DNA of 43,699 nt from Gammaproteobacteria bacterium (GCA_022599775.1 JAHZLQ010000003.1:1-43699), one strand, 5' to 3'; positions 1 to 8,273 are shown, numbered from the stretch's first letter. The notes: a model not told the origin generated them from the letters alone. Numbers and translations are program-made.

Positions 1-91
1 CCTGCGACACGCTCAGCCCCTGATCTCGAATCAGGCCGATCACTTGCAGCTTGAACGCCACGTCAAACGTCCTACGGATCTTGTCGCTCAT
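1..91 (-). CDS. IS3-family transposase OrfA (N-terminal part, runs off the window)
   Basis: On the minus strand an ATG at 91-89 opens a frame reading MSDKIRRTFDVAFKLQ and so on, running off the window at position 1. This is the usual beginning of the small OrfA protein of IS3-family elements: a basic N-terminus, then a helix-turn-helix that binds the IS ends. OrfA works with OrfB, the DDE integrase subunit, which is normally made by -1 frameshifting. Only about 30 residues are present, so the family call rests on this short but characteristic N-terminal pattern. Confidence 0.7.
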   Translation of the reverse strand, partial: MSDKIRRTFDVAFKLQVIGLIRDQGLSVSQ

Positions 92-153
92 CTCTTCTCT
101 GTCCTCAGTCGGGGGAATCATCCCCTATCGAGGTGTCCGAAGAAATTAGACCA
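1..153 (-). mobile_element. End of an IS3-family insertion sequence
   Basis: The left edge of the window is the 5' end of an IS3-type element read on the minus strand. It holds the first codons of an OrfA-type transposase (1-91) followed outward by about 60 bp of IS terminal sequence. The terminal part contains ggtgtccgaagaaattagac at 132-151, in the style of IS3-family ends. The exact boundary is uncertain by a few bases, at 153-158. To its right the sequence becomes an SDR gene that has lost its 3' end, so the element or a deletion at it disrupted that gene. The rest of the IS lies outside the window. Confidence 0.7.
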
Positions 154-552
154 TGACATACTGCCGCCACCGTTGCGCTGGAGATAGGGGAAGGCCGCCA
201 CGTTGGTCAGAAAGCTGCCGGTTGCGTTGACGTCCATCACCCGATTCCATTCCTCAAGGCTGATGTTCTCGGCCGCGCAGCCGGGGGCGATTCCTGCGGC
301 GTGGACGAGTACGTCGAGCCCGCCCAGGTAATCCACCGCCGCGCGGAAAGCGCTCTGAACCGACGGTTCCTTGGTGACGTCGCAGGCCACGAAATGGGCG
401 CCGGCCGCCTCGGCGATGGTGCTGCCGGCCTGCTCGTTCAGGTCCAGGCTGACCACCCTGGCGCCCAAGTCCGGCAGGGCCTCGACCAGGCTGCGCCCCA
501 TTCCGCTGGCCCCACCGCTCACGATAATGCGTTGTTCGGACAGACTCTTCAT
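154..552 (-). pseudogene. Short-chain dehydrogenase/reductase, 3' end lost at an IS junction
   Basis: The frame starts at ATG 552-550 (MKSLSEQRIIVSGG) and reads about 133 residues of a classical SDR. The nucleotide-binding Gly motif GGASGMG lies near residues 13-19, and HAAG replaces the common NNAG. After NGGGSM the SDR sequence stops at the IS end, and the frame continues only into IS sequence with a stop at 118. The catalytic Ser, Tyr and Lys of SDRs lie downstream of this point and are absent, so the product should be inactive. The gene is divergent from the MarR-type regulator at 606, with 53 bp between starts, and was probably its target. The original substrate is unknown. Confidence 0.75.
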
Positions 553-605
553 CACGTATTCTTCCCGGCAAGCGGCTGTGCCGCGTCGCTCCAGACTCAA
601 GACAA

Positions 606-1130
606 ATGGAAAATTCCCAACAACGCTCTTCGCGAGTGATCGTCGAAGAACTGGTCGACGAAATTTTGCGTTTGCGTGGACGTGTGCTCTCTCAGGCCCG
701 CGACATGAACGAAAAGCGCGGTCTCGGCGGGTATTCGCAAGGCCTGATCCTGACCGCCGTGGTGCGAGCCGTGGAGCCGCCGACGGTGGCGAAGATTGCG
801 CGCAGCCTCGGGCTTACACGCCAGTCCGTGCAGCGCACCGCCAATGAGCTGGCCGAACGGGAGCTGGTCGTTTTCGAGGACAACCCGCATCACAAGCGGG
901 CCAAGCAATTGGTGCCGACGGCGGCTGGCATCGAGGCGCACGCCAGCGTTGCCGATACGCGCAAGAGCTGGCTCGACAGCGTGGGCGCGGTGATCGGTGC
1001 CGACGAACTCGAACAGGCGGTGACCACCTTGCGCCGGGTCCGGCGTTACCTGGAACATCCGGAGTCGCTGGCCGAGATCACTGCGCCCGCGACCCAGCGC
1101 GGCACGAAAAGGGCGGTCAAGGTGCCTTGA
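606..1130 (+). CDS. MarR-family transcriptional regulator
   Basis: This 174-residue protein has a winged helix-turn-helix of the MarR type. The recognition helix region (PTVAKIARSLGLTRQSVQ) is at about residues 59-76, and the wing (NPHHKRAKQLVPT) is at about 93-105. Flanking helices would form the dimer interface. MarR proteins usually repress a neighbouring divergent gene and release DNA on binding a phenolic or CoA-type ligand. Here the divergent neighbour is the truncated SDR at 154-552. The 3' end overlaps the convergent SDR gene by 14 bp. No strong ribosome binding site precedes the ATG. The ligand cannot be inferred. Confidence 0.85.
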   Translation: MENSQQRSSRVIVEELVDEILRLRGRVLSQARDMNEKRGLGGYSQGLILTAVVRAVEPPTVAKIARSLGLTRQSVQRTANELAERELVVFEDNPHHKRAKQLVPTAAGIEAHASVADTRKSWLDSVGAVIGADELEQAVTTLRRVRRYLEHPESLAEITAPATQRGTKRAVKVP

Positions 1131-1947
1131 CCTCATAACGCGCCAGCATTGCCTCGGCGCGCTCCGCAGCGGTCGAACTTGTCACGTACTCCATACCGGT
1201 CACCGCATTCGGGTCACAGGGCCGCAGCAGCGGGCCTTCGCGGAACAATTCATCGGCGATGCTGCGGGCCGCCTGTTCCGGCGATGCCGCCTGGAGCGGC
1301 GCCTTTGCGCCCATCGCAGCCTGCGCCTCGGCCATCGGGCGATACAGCTCGTAGCCGATCGCCTCCGGTGGACGCCGCGCGATGCTGGTCTTGAGCATGT
1401 CCGTATCGACGCCGCCGATCGGAATTTCGATGACGCGGATACCAAACGGAGCCAGCTCCATGCGCAGCCCTTCCGATACGGCTTCGACCGCCGCCTTGCT
1501 CGCTCGGTAGACCGAATAGAACGGGAACGGCGTGTAGACGCCCATCGAGCCGATATTGCAGATCACACCACCGCCGGAATCGCGCAATGATGGAATCGCA
1601 CGGCGGGTCAGGTCGATCAGTCCGAAGAAATTGGTATCGAAGGTTCGTCGCCATTCGTCCATTCCGGCGACCTCGATCGGCAGATAGGGGCCTCGGTAGC
1701 CGGCGTTGTTGATCAATACGTTCAGGCCTGCTGGAGGCTGGTACTCGCCGAGCGCGGCAAGGTCGATACGCTGAAGTTCGATGCCGCCTTTCAGCGACTT
1801 CGCGGCATCGAGCAGCGCCTGCGCCGATGCGGGCTCACGCACCCCGGCAATCACCTCGAAGCCACGGCCGGCCAACTCCAGCGCGATCGCCTTGCCGAGA
1901 CCGCGATTGGCGCCCGTGACCAATGCCTTTTTGCCCTGCATCTGCAT
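1117..1947 (-). CDS. Short-chain dehydrogenase/reductase (SDR)
   Basis: This 276-residue classical SDR has TGANRGLG (11-18) for NAD(P) binding, NNAG (80-83), the catalytic Ser near 134, and YxxxK as Tyr147/Lys151. GAAGGA stands 6 bases before the ATG and supports this start. The C-terminal 60 residues extend beyond the core fold, as in substrate-lid SDRs. It is divergent from the acyl-CoA dehydrogenase at 2090, with a perfect 16-bp palindrome between them, so the two may be co-regulated. It probably oxidises or reduces a hydroxy/keto group in the catabolic pathway; the substrate is unknown. It converges with the MarR gene and overlaps it by 14 bp. Confidence 0.88.
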   Translation of the reverse strand: MQMQGKKALVTGANRGLGKAIALELAGRGFEVIAGVREPASAQALLDAAKSLKGGIELQRIDLAALGEYQPPAGLNVLINNAGYRGPYLPIEVAGMDEWRRTFDTNFFGLIDLTRRAIPSLRDSGGGVICNIGSMGVYTPFPFYSVYRASKAAVEAVSEGLRMELAPFGIRVIEIPIGGVDTDMLKTSIARRPPEAIGYELYRPMAEAQAAMGAKAPLQAASPEQAARSIADELFREGPLLRPCDPNAVTGMEYVTSSTAAERAEAMLARYEVKAP

Positions 1948-1982
1948 GTCGGTTCCTTCGTGTGGCGCTTGTCGCCCGATAT

Positions 1983-1998
1983 TGACAGCATGCTGTCA
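1983..1998. promoter_or_regulatory. Perfect 16-bp palindrome, candidate operator
   Basis: TGACAGCATGCTGTCA is a perfect inverted repeat in the 142-bp gap between the divergent SDR (start 1947) and acyl-CoA dehydrogenase (start 2090) genes. A TTGACA-like -35 box overlaps its left edge at 1982-1987. Its sequence differs from the AACTRAC-N5-GTTAGTT operators found elsewhere in this cluster, so a different regulator would be expected. Confidence 0.5.
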
Positions 1999-2089
1999 TT
2001 ACGTCAGATTGGTGTCAATTTCCAATAGCGGATGGATTGTCAGTTTCAGCGATCCTCCGTGTCACCCAGAACGTATCAGGAGCAACTGC

Positions 2090-3391
2090 ATGTGGGATTT
2101 TTCGACCGAGCCGGAGTTTCAGGCCAAGCTGGACTGGATGGATCGTTTTATCCGTGAAGAGGTCGATGCCCTCGACGTGTTGTTTCCGTCGGTCGCCGTG
2201 GTCTACAACACCGAGCACAAGGCATCGCGTGCGATCCTGAGGCCCTTGCAGCAGAAGGTCCGCGAGCAGGGACTGTGGGCCTGTCATCTCGGTCCCGAGC
2301 TGGGCGGCAAGGGCTATGGGCAGGTCAAGCTGGGCTTGATGAACGAAATCATCGGCCGTTCGATCTGGGCACCGACGGTGTTCGGGACCGCGGCGCCGGA
2401 TACCGGCAACGCCGAAATCCTGGCGATGTTCGGCACCCAGGCGCAAAAGGACCGTTATCTGCAGCCGCTGCTCGACGGCGGGATCGTGTCCTGCTTTTCG
2501 ATGACCGAGCCGCAGGCCGGTGCCGACCCGAAGGAGTTCGTCGCGCATGCCAGACGTGACGGTGACTTCTGGGTGATCAATGGTGAAAAGTGGTTCTCGT
2601 CGAATGCGCGTTATGCGGCGTTCATGCTGGTGCTGGCCGTGACCAATCCGGAGGCGCCGATCCAGAATCGCATGTCGATGTTCATCGTGCCGCGCGAAAC
2701 GCCGGGACTGAAAATCATCCGCAACGCGCCGCATATGACCGAGCGGACGGAACTCGACGAAGGCACCGAAGGCTATCTGTGCTACGACAATGTCCGCGTG
2801 CCGATGGACCACATGCTGGGCGGCGAGGGCATGGGTTTCGCCGTTGCCCAGGCGCGGCTCGGCGGTGGCCGCGTACATCATGCAATGCGCACCGTAGGCC
2901 AGTGCCAGCACGCGCTGGACATGATGTGCGAGCGCGCGCTGAGCCGACGCACGCAAGGCGGTCTGCTGGCGGACAAGCAGACCGTGCAGACCATGATCGC
3001 CGACTGCCACATCGAACTCGAACAGTTTCGGCTGCTGGTGCTCAAGACCGCCTGGATCATCGATCACAGTCACGGCGACCCCAAGGCAGCGCGCAAACAC
3101 ATCGCGATGGTCAAGGTCGCGACCGCCAAGATCTTTCACGACGTGATCCAGAAGGCCCTGCATCTGCACGGCTCGCTGGGCACCACGTTCGAAATGCCGC
3201 TGGCCTACATGTGGATGCATGTGCCGACGATGGCGACCGCCGACGGCCCGACCGAGGTCCATCGCTTCACCGTCGCCAAACAGTTGTTGCGTCAATACAA
3301 GCCGGCGCCGGGCTTGTTTCCGAGCGAACATATTCCGCCGAAGGCAGCCGCCGCACGCCAGCGCTACGCTGAGGAATTGAACGCGATCTGA
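2090..3391 (+). CDS. Acyl-CoA dehydrogenase (FadE-type, ACAD10/11-like)
   Basis: This is a 433-residue FAD-dependent acyl-CoA dehydrogenase that would form a 2-enoyl-CoA and pass electrons to ETF. The motif TEPQAGAD is at 139-146 for FAD/substrate contact. A flavin-contact segment (RRTQGGLLADKQTVQ) lies in the middle, and HGSLGTTFEMPLAY with ADGPTEVHR lies near residue 390, the arrangement seen in ACAD10/11-like members. AGGAG at 2078-2082 supports the ATG at 2090; the open frame extends further upstream but that part has no homologous look. It is divergent from an SDR gene, and its 3' end faces a convergent SDR across a GC-rich hairpin. The acyl substrate is unknown. Confidence 0.92.
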   Translation: MWDFSTEPEFQAKLDWMDRFIREEVDALDVLFPSVAVVYNTEHKASRAILRPLQQKVREQGLWACHLGPELGGKGYGQVKLGLMNEIIGRSIWAPTVFGTAAPDTGNAEILAMFGTQAQKDRYLQPLLDGGIVSCFSMTEPQAGADPKEFVAHARRDGDFWVINGEKWFSSNARYAAFMLVLAVTNPEAPIQNRMSMFIVPRETPGLKIIRNAPHMTERTELDEGTEGYLCYDNVRVPMDHMLGGEGMGFAVAQARLGGGRVHHAMRTVGQCQHALDMMCERALSRRTQGGLLADKQTVQTMIADCHIELEQFRLLVLKTAWIIDHSHGDPKAARKHIAMVKVATAKIFHDVIQKALHLHGSLGTTFEMPLAYMWMHVPTMATADGPTEVHRFTVAKQLLRQYKPAPGLFPSEHIPPKAAAARQRYAEELNAI

Positions 3392-3417
3392 CCGGCGGTG
3401 ATCAGCGAGGTCGGGGG

Positions 3418-3436
3418 GGCGGCAGTCCATGCCGCC
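3418..3436. terminator. GC-rich hairpin between convergent genes
   Basis: GGCGGCA and TGCCGCC form a 7-bp stem around a 5-nt loop, in the 56-bp gap between the convergent acyl-CoA dehydrogenase and SDR genes. No T-tract follows on either strand, so if it ends transcription it is not a canonical intrinsic terminator. Confidence 0.35.
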
Positions 3437-3447
3437 ACCGAGCGGCA

Positions 3448-4245
3448 TCAGTGCTTGGGTTCGATCGCCGCCGACATGCCGTTCAAAGGCACCAGGCTGC
3501 AGCCGCCGTCGATCAGCAGCGATGCGCCGGTGACATAGGACGCCTCGGGGGACGCCATGAACAGCACGGCCGATGCGATTTCGGAAGGCTGACAGGGCCG
3601 CGGGATCGGGAAGTTCGCGGTCATCACGTCGATCTGTTCGGGCGTCATCCGTGTTTGCAGGCGATCCGAGGCGGTCAGGCCCGGTTCGATCACATTGACC
3701 AGGATGTTGAGCGGCGCCAGCTCCAAGGCCAGGCCGCGCGCAAAGCTGTTCAGGAAGGCCTTGGTCGACGCATAGGCGGTCAGCCCCGAAACGTAGGTCC
3801 GGTTGGCCGTGGCCGAGGAAATGAAGATCAAGCGCCCTTTGTCCATGGCCTTGCCCAAATGTGGCGCGGCGTCCTTCGCCACCCAGAACACCGACTGGAC
3901 GTTGCTCTTGATCAGATAGTCGAAGCTGTCATCGGGCAGGTCCTTGATCTGGCCCAGTACGCTGTCGGCGGCGGTCTGCACGACGATGTCCAGGCGCCCG
4001 TGCAAGGCGGCGGCGCCGTCGATCATCGCCTTGACGCTGGCGCGTTCCGAGATGTCGCCCATGACCAGAGAGGCATCGTGGCCGGCGGCGCGCAGGCCGG
4101 CAACGGTGTCTTCGCCATGTTTGGGGGTACGGGCCCCGATCACCACGTTCGCGCCTTCCGCCGCGAAGGCCTCCGCAATGGCGCGGCCCATGCCACGGCC
4201 GCCGCCGATGATCAATGCAATCTTGCCGCTGAATCGCTGATTCAT
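3448..4245 (-). CDS. SDR-family oxidoreductase
   Basis: This 265-residue SDR has the Gly-rich cofactor loop GGGRGMG at 14-20, catalytic Ser at 143/144, and Tyr158/Lys162 in YASTK. The usual NNAG is replaced by QTAA (90-93). The C-terminus ends with the common GASLLIDGG pattern of FabG-like enzymes. An AAAGGAGG ribosome binding site stands just before the ATG and predicts strong translation. The gene is divergent from the FadH/OYE-type reductase, and the 19-bp operator at 4315-4333 lies in between. It probably acts as a hydroxyacyl-CoA or alcohol dehydrogenase of the pathway; the substrate is not known. Confidence 0.9.
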   Translation of the reverse strand: MNQRFSGKIALIIGGGRGMGRAIAEAFAAEGANVVIGARTPKHGEDTVAGLRAAGHDASLVMGDISERASVKAMIDGAAALHGRLDIVVQTAADSVLGQIKDLPDDSFDYLIKSNVQSVFWVAKDAAPHLGKAMDKGRLIFISSATANRTYVSGLTAYASTKAFLNSFARGLALELAPLNILVNVIEPGLTASDRLQTRMTPEQIDVMTANFPIPRPCQPSEIASAVLFMASPEASYVTGASLLIDGGCSLVPLNGMSAAIEPKH

Positions 4246-4314
4246 GCCGCCTCCTTTCGCTGGTCCGATCTCGCCGGAGCCGTGGCCCGATGACGTTTTC
4301 CATGATGATATAAC

Positions 4315-4333
4315 AACTAACAGTTAGTCAGTT
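4315..4333. promoter_or_regulatory. TetR-type operator, copy A (AACTAAC-N5-GTCAGTT)
   Basis: AACTAACAGTTAGTCAGTT is a 19-bp inverted repeat between the divergent SDR and FadH/OYE genes. Its reverse complement differs from copy B at 8247-8265 at only two central positions. This placement and the repetition in other divergent gaps of the cluster indicate a shared repressor. Confidence 0.75.
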
Positions 4334-4460
4334 AAATGCGATAGGATCACTCATCGACCCATGCCGCCACGTCTTGCGTGGCCATGTTCGTCACTCGCGG
4401 AGATGTCCAATGCGAGAGCCATCAGAGCTGCCAGATCAGCGGGCCGGAGGGGCCAGAACG

Positions 4461-6473
4461 ATGTCCGATATGCGCTATCCGCACTTGTTTTCATCCATGC
4501 AGCTGGGCACGGTGACCTTGCCCAATCGAATCGTGATGGCGCCGATGTCGACCCAACTCGGCGGCACCGATGGCAAGGTCACGCCGCGCCAGATCGCGTT
4601 CTATCGCGCACGCGCCGAAGGCGGCGTCGGCATGATCATCGTCGAGTTCTGCTGCGTGCATCGCGCCACCGGTCTGTCCGAGCATCGACAGCTGAGCCTG
4701 GAGACGCCGGAGCATCTGGAGGGCCACTTCCGGCTCGTTGATACGATTCGCAATGCTGGCGCGATCGCCTGCCTGCAGTTACAGCACGGTGGTTCCGGCG
4801 TGCCGCGTGCGCTGGTCGAAGGCGGAATTGCGCTCGGCCCGAGCGATGTGCGTTCACGCCGCGACCCGAGCAGGCTCACCGCGCGCGCCTTGACCCACGA
4901 CGAGATCGAGCATCTGATCGAATGCTTCGGGCGCACCGCCGAGCTGGGGGTGCAGGCCGGGTACCAGGTTTTCGAGCTTCACGGTGCTCACGGCTATCTG
5001 CTGACGCAGTTCCTGTCGCCGCTGACCAATCGCCGTGAGGATGCCTGGGGCGGCGACGAAGCGGGCCGTCTGCGTTTGACGCAGCGTGTGATCCAGCGCG
5101 TCAAGCAGGCGATCGGTGACCGGCCGCTGAGCCTGCGTCTTTCGGCCGACGAATTCTCACCGCAGGGCTTGAGCATCGACGACATGGAGCGCATCACGCC
5201 CCAGCTGGTCGCTGCCGGGCTTGATCTGGTGCATGTGTCGATCGGTACCGGCTACACCGGCATGGACAAGGTGATCGAGCCGATGTCGATGCCGGAAGGC
5301 TGGCGCCTGCCGTACGCGCGGCGTATTCGCGCCGCCATCGATGTGCCGGTGATCTCGGTCGGGCAGATCCGCTGGCCGGCGATCGCGGAGAAGGCGATCG
5401 CCGACGGTGACACCGACATGATCGCGCTCGGCCGTCCGCTGCTGGCCGATCCGGATTGGGTCAACAAGGCCAGGCTCGGCAACGAACTGGACATCCGTCC
5501 CTGCACTTCGTGCAATTACTGTGTCACCAGCCACGCCGGACCGCATGGCGTAATCGGCTGCGCGGAGAATCCGCGTACCGGACAGGAGCTGGATCCCGTA
5601 CTTGATGCCGGCGCACAGCGCGGCCATCGAGCGGTCGTGATCGGCGGGGGGCCGGGCGGTATGGCCGCGGCACTGATGCTGGATCAGGCGGGCTACAAGA
5701 CCGAGTTGTACGAAGCACGCGCAAGCCTGGGTGGTGGTCTGATCGCGTCAGCCGCGCCACCGTTCAAGGACAAACTCACCTGGTACCAGAACTACCTCGA
5801 GCACCAACTGCGAAAGAGCGGTGTCGAGGTTCGGCTGAATACCACGGCTGACATGCATACCCTGAGCGAGCCACGGCCGGAGATCGTGATGTTGGCGATG
5901 GGGGCGCAGGCCCTGCGCATGAATATCGAGGGCATCGACAGCAGCGATCGCGTCGTCGATGCCTACGAAGTTCTGATGGGCGACAGCAGCTGGTTGCCAC
6001 AGCCGGGCGGTGCGCCGCTCGTGGTGTACGGCGGCGGAGAAACCGGTTGCGAAACCGCCGAATATCTTGCCGAGCGCGGCTACGAGGTCGTACTGGTTTC
6101 GCGTTCGCCCGCCAAACAGCTGGCGCGTTCCGCGGAGGCGATCTACCGCAGCGTGCTGCTCACTCGGCTGGCGCAGAACGCACATGTCCGGACCGCCGAC
6201 AATACCGAAATCACCAAGATCGACGGCGACCGGCTCACGCTCAAAAGCAGCGAAGGCGAGGAGTCCACCGTCGAATGCAGCCGGCTGCTGATCGCGCAGG
6301 GGCGCCGTCCGGATGCCGCGCTGGCCACGCTGCTGACGCAGGCGCGAATCCCGTTCACCGCGATCGGCGATGCGCATCACGGCGGTCGCATCGGCGACGC
6401 GGTGCACTCCGGCTACGCCGCGGTCAAGGCGCTCAGAGCGCAGTCCATGGCGGCGCCGCAGCTGGCCTGCTGA
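4461..6473 (+). CDS. FadH/OYE-type NADH:flavin oxidoreductase with Fe-S and FAD domains
   Basis: This 670-residue protein has three parts. An N-terminal OYE-type TIM barrel binds FMN (PNRIVMAPMS at 21-30; FELHGAHGYL at 171-180). A 4Fe-4S cluster site follows, with Cys348, 351, 354 and 367. C-terminal FAD (GGGPGG, 395-400) and NADH (GGGETG, about 515) Rossmann folds complete it. Members include 2,4-dienoyl-CoA reductase FadH, bile-acid BaiCD/BaiH and trimethylamine dehydrogenase. The Cys spacing C-x2-C-x2-C-x12-C is that of trimethylamine dehydrogenase, not E. coli FadH (C-x2-C-x3-C-x11-C). GGAGG at 4446-4450 supports the ATG at 4461; an upstream ATG at 4410 is possible. It probably reduces a conjugated enoyl or dienoyl (CoA) intermediate. 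Confidence 0.9.
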   Translation: MSDMRYPHLFSSMQLGTVTLPNRIVMAPMSTQLGGTDGKVTPRQIAFYRARAEGGVGMIIVEFCCVHRATGLSEHRQLSLETPEHLEGHFRLVDTIRNAGAIACLQLQHGGSGVPRALVEGGIALGPSDVRSRRDPSRLTARALTHDEIEHLIECFGRTAELGVQAGYQVFELHGAHGYLLTQFLSPLTNRREDAWGGDEAGRLRLTQRVIQRVKQAIGDRPLSLRLSADEFSPQGLSIDDMERITPQLVAAGLDLVHVSIGTGYTGMDKVIEPMSMPEGWRLPYARRIRAAIDVPVISVGQIRWPAIAEKAIADGDTDMIALGRPLLADPDWVNKARLGNELDIRPCTSCNYCVTSHAGPHGVIGCAENPRTGQELDPVLDAGAQRGHRAVVIGGGPGGMAAALMLDQAGYKTELYEARASLGGGLIASAAPPFKDKLTWYQNYLEHQLRKSGVEVRLNTTADMHTLSEPRPEIVMLAMGAQALRMNIEGIDSSDRVVDAYEVLMGDSSWLPQPGGAPLVVYGGGETGCETAEYLAERGYEVVLVSRSPAKQLARSAEAIYRSVLLTRLAQNAHVRTADNTEITKIDGDRLTLKSSEGEESTVECSRLLIAQGRRPDAALATLLTQARIPFTAIGDAHHGGRIGDAVHSGYAAVKALRAQSMAAPQLAC

Positions 6474-6510
6474 GCGGCGCAGCCCAGAGGCCCGACACGG
6501 CTCCTGTCGT

Positions 6511-7221
6511 CTATCCTTCGGTTCGCTGGCGCGGAGTGCGGCCGAAGTAACGGTCGCGCGCCGCCCGATCGGCCTGCTTCAGCTCGCTGATGTCGCGTTC
6601 TGAGAAGCTGTTGGCGAATGAGAGGGCGCGCTCGACTGCCGGTCGCGCCGCGACTAGGTCGTACCAGCGATTGATGTTCGGCTGATCGACCTCCTTTGCA
6701 AAGTAGGCGCGCAGCGTTCTGATCCAGGGAAGCAGCGCGACGTCCGCGATGGAGTAGTCGTCGCCGGCAAGGTGCGTGGATTCGGACAGGCGCTGCTCCA
6801 GCACCGCTATCAGCCGATCCAGTTCGTTGCCGTAGCGGTTGCGCGCGTAGCTGTCTTCTTTGGTCGCGTAGTGGAAGTGGATCGCCTGTCCGGACATGGG
6901 GCCAAACCCCGCCATCTGGAACGTCAGCCACTGGATCACGCGGGCGCGTTGTATTCGCTCGGCCGGCCACAGCACGCCGGTTTTTTCGGCGAGGTACTGC
7001 AAGATCGCGCCGGACTCGAACAGCACCAGCGCGCCACCCGGCGCATCGTCGTCGACGATCACAGGGACTTTCGAGTTGGGGTTGAGTCGCCGGAAGTCGT
7101 CGGAGAACTGCTCGCCGGCAAGCACGTTGACGCGGGTGAATCGATACGGCAAGCCGGCTTCCTCCAGCATCACCAGTACCTTGACGACGTTGGGGCTGCC
7201 CATTCCATAGAGTTCGATCAT
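6511..7221 (-). CDS. Glutathione S-transferase family protein
   Basis: This 236-residue protein has an N-terminal thioredoxin-like GST domain (GSPNVVKVLVMLEEAGL; KVPVIVDDD; the gamma-Glu-binding ESGAI) and an all-helical C-terminal domain. The SPN near residues 9-11 resembles the T-P-N of YfcG/nu-class enzymes. The ATG at 7221 has GGGAAG upstream; an alternative ATG at 7248 would overlap the thioesterase stop codon as ATGA. Either way the gene is translated right behind the thioesterase and belongs to its operon. GSTs in such clusters may conjugate or isomerise reactive enone intermediates, but no specific reaction can be assigned. Confidence 0.88.
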   Translation of the reverse strand: MIELYGMGSPNVVKVLVMLEEAGLPYRFTRVNVLAGEQFSDDFRRLNPNSKVPVIVDDDAPGGALVLFESGAILQYLAEKTGVLWPAERIQRARVIQWLTFQMAGFGPMSGQAIHFHYATKEDSYARNRYGNELDRLIAVLEQRLSESTHLAGDDYSIADVALLPWIRTLRAYFAKEVDQPNINRWYDLVAARPAVERALSFANSFSERDISELKQADRAARDRYFGRTPRQRTEG

Positions 7222-7244
7222 TCTGCTTCCCGATTTGAGGTGAG

Positions 7245-8177
7245 TCATTGAGCGCCGTGGCGCGTGGCGGCGGGGAAATCGGCAGGAACATCGGCGGCGC
7301 GCTCGCCGATCGAGCATTCCTGCGCCAGCGAGGCGACGATGAGTCCGTCGCGGTCGTAGATGCCGCCGACCGACAAGCCGCGGCCCGCGCTGCTGTGCGG
7401 ACTTTCGGTGACGAACAGCAACCAGTCGTCCGCTGCGGTCGGTCGATGCAGCCATAGCGAGTGATTCATGCTCGCCAGATAGACGCGGTCGCGCGCGCCC
7501 ACGATCGGCAGATGCGGCGCCAGTGTGGTCGAACTTGTCCACCAGTCGGACAGGTAGGCGATCGCCGCCGCGTGAATAAGCGGGTCGGCCGGCAATTTGT
7601 GCTTGAGCTTGACCCACCAGCGCACGCGGCCGGAGTCGATGCGATCGAACAGATGACGCTCGGCGTCGATCAGCTTCAGTTCGAGACAGGGGCGTTCGTA
7701 CAGCAGATAGTTCAACGCCGAAAGGCGTTCGCGATACCGCTCGTTCAACTGTGTCATCGACAGCAGTGTGTCGGGGGATGGCACCCGAACCGGTGGCAGG
7801 TCGTGTGTCCAGCCCGCTGATTGCGCGGCCTGGAAGCTGATGTTGGCATCGACGACGGTGTCGTCGCCCTGCACACCCCGGACGTGACGGCTGGAGAAGC
7901 GCCGGCCGTCGCGAAACGGCGTGACCAGGAAGTCGATGGGCCTTCGCGTTTCGGCTCCGCGCACAAACAGCAACTGCAGTGCGGTCGGGATGCGACCGGC
8001 GGCAGTGCGCGCGGCGGCCGTCAGGGTCTGTCCCAGCAACTGACCCCCGAATGCGTGGCCGCGCCCATTCAGATTGCCTTCGTGACGGCGGTTGCGAAAG
8101 CGCCGGTCGCCGAGTCTTTCGAGCTCGAACAGATCTGCGAGTTGCTCTTCGGATGCAGCCGGCGCGGTGTCGTTCAT
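7245..8177 (-). CDS. tesB: Acyl-CoA thioesterase II (TesB family)
   Basis: This is a 310-residue double-hotdog thioesterase that hydrolyses acyl-CoA to free acid and CoA. It carries the two TesB halves: GHAFGGQLLGQTLTAA in the N-terminal hotdog; LSDWWTSSTTL, MNHSLWLHR and SLAQECSI in the C-terminal one, the last three holding the expected Asp, Ser/Thr and Gln catalytic trio. GGGAGGAG stands 7 bases before the ATG at 8177; the preceding TTG at 8180 is a weaker option. It heads a two-gene operon with the GST. The operator copy B (8247-8265) lies upstream. In catabolic clusters such enzymes often release CoA from dead-end intermediates. Confidence 0.92.
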   Translation of the reverse strand: MNDTAPAASEEQLADLFELERLGDRRFRNRRHEGNLNGRGHAFGGQLLGQTLTAAARTAAGRIPTALQLLFVRGAETRRPIDFLVTPFRDGRRFSSRHVRGVQGDDTVVDANISFQAAQSAGWTHDLPPVRVPSPDTLLSMTQLNERYRERLSALNYLLYERPCLELKLIDAERHLFDRIDSGRVRWWVKLKHKLPADPLIHAAAIAYLSDWWTSSTTLAPHLPIVGARDRVYLASMNHSLWLHRPTAADDWLLFVTESPHSSAGRGLSVGGIYDRDGLIVASLAQECSIGERAADVPADFPAATRHGAQ

Positions 8178-8246
8178 CAACGCTCCTCCCCTGCTGTGGA
8201 ATGGCGGTACGTGAGCCCTTCTGTATGGCTCATCGGCTTGAATAAT

Positions 8247-8265
8247 AACTGACTAAGAGTTAGTT
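8247..8265. promoter_or_regulatory. TetR-type operator, copy B (AACTGAC-N5-GTTAGTT)
   Basis: AACTGACTAAGAGTTAGTT is the cleanest copy of the 19-bp inverted repeat found at several divergent promoters in this window. It stands 70 bp upstream of the thioesterase start, and on the other side faces the CoA-transferase/thiolase genes. Confidence 0.78.
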
Positions 8266-8273
8266 TAGCGTGA

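Noticed and set aside
2015-3448. 477-codon open frame antisense to the acyl-CoA dehydrogenase
   Set aside because: It is Arg/His/Gly-rich, typical of the complement of a high-GC gene, with no family features; the sense strand encodes a complete dehydrogenase.
4315-4333. KstR/KstR2 steroid-regulator site
   Set aside because: As I recall the published motifs (TnnAACnnGTTnnA and AnCAAGnnCTTGnT), the half-site spacing does not fit AACTRAC-N5-GTTAGTT, so no link to those regulators is claimed.
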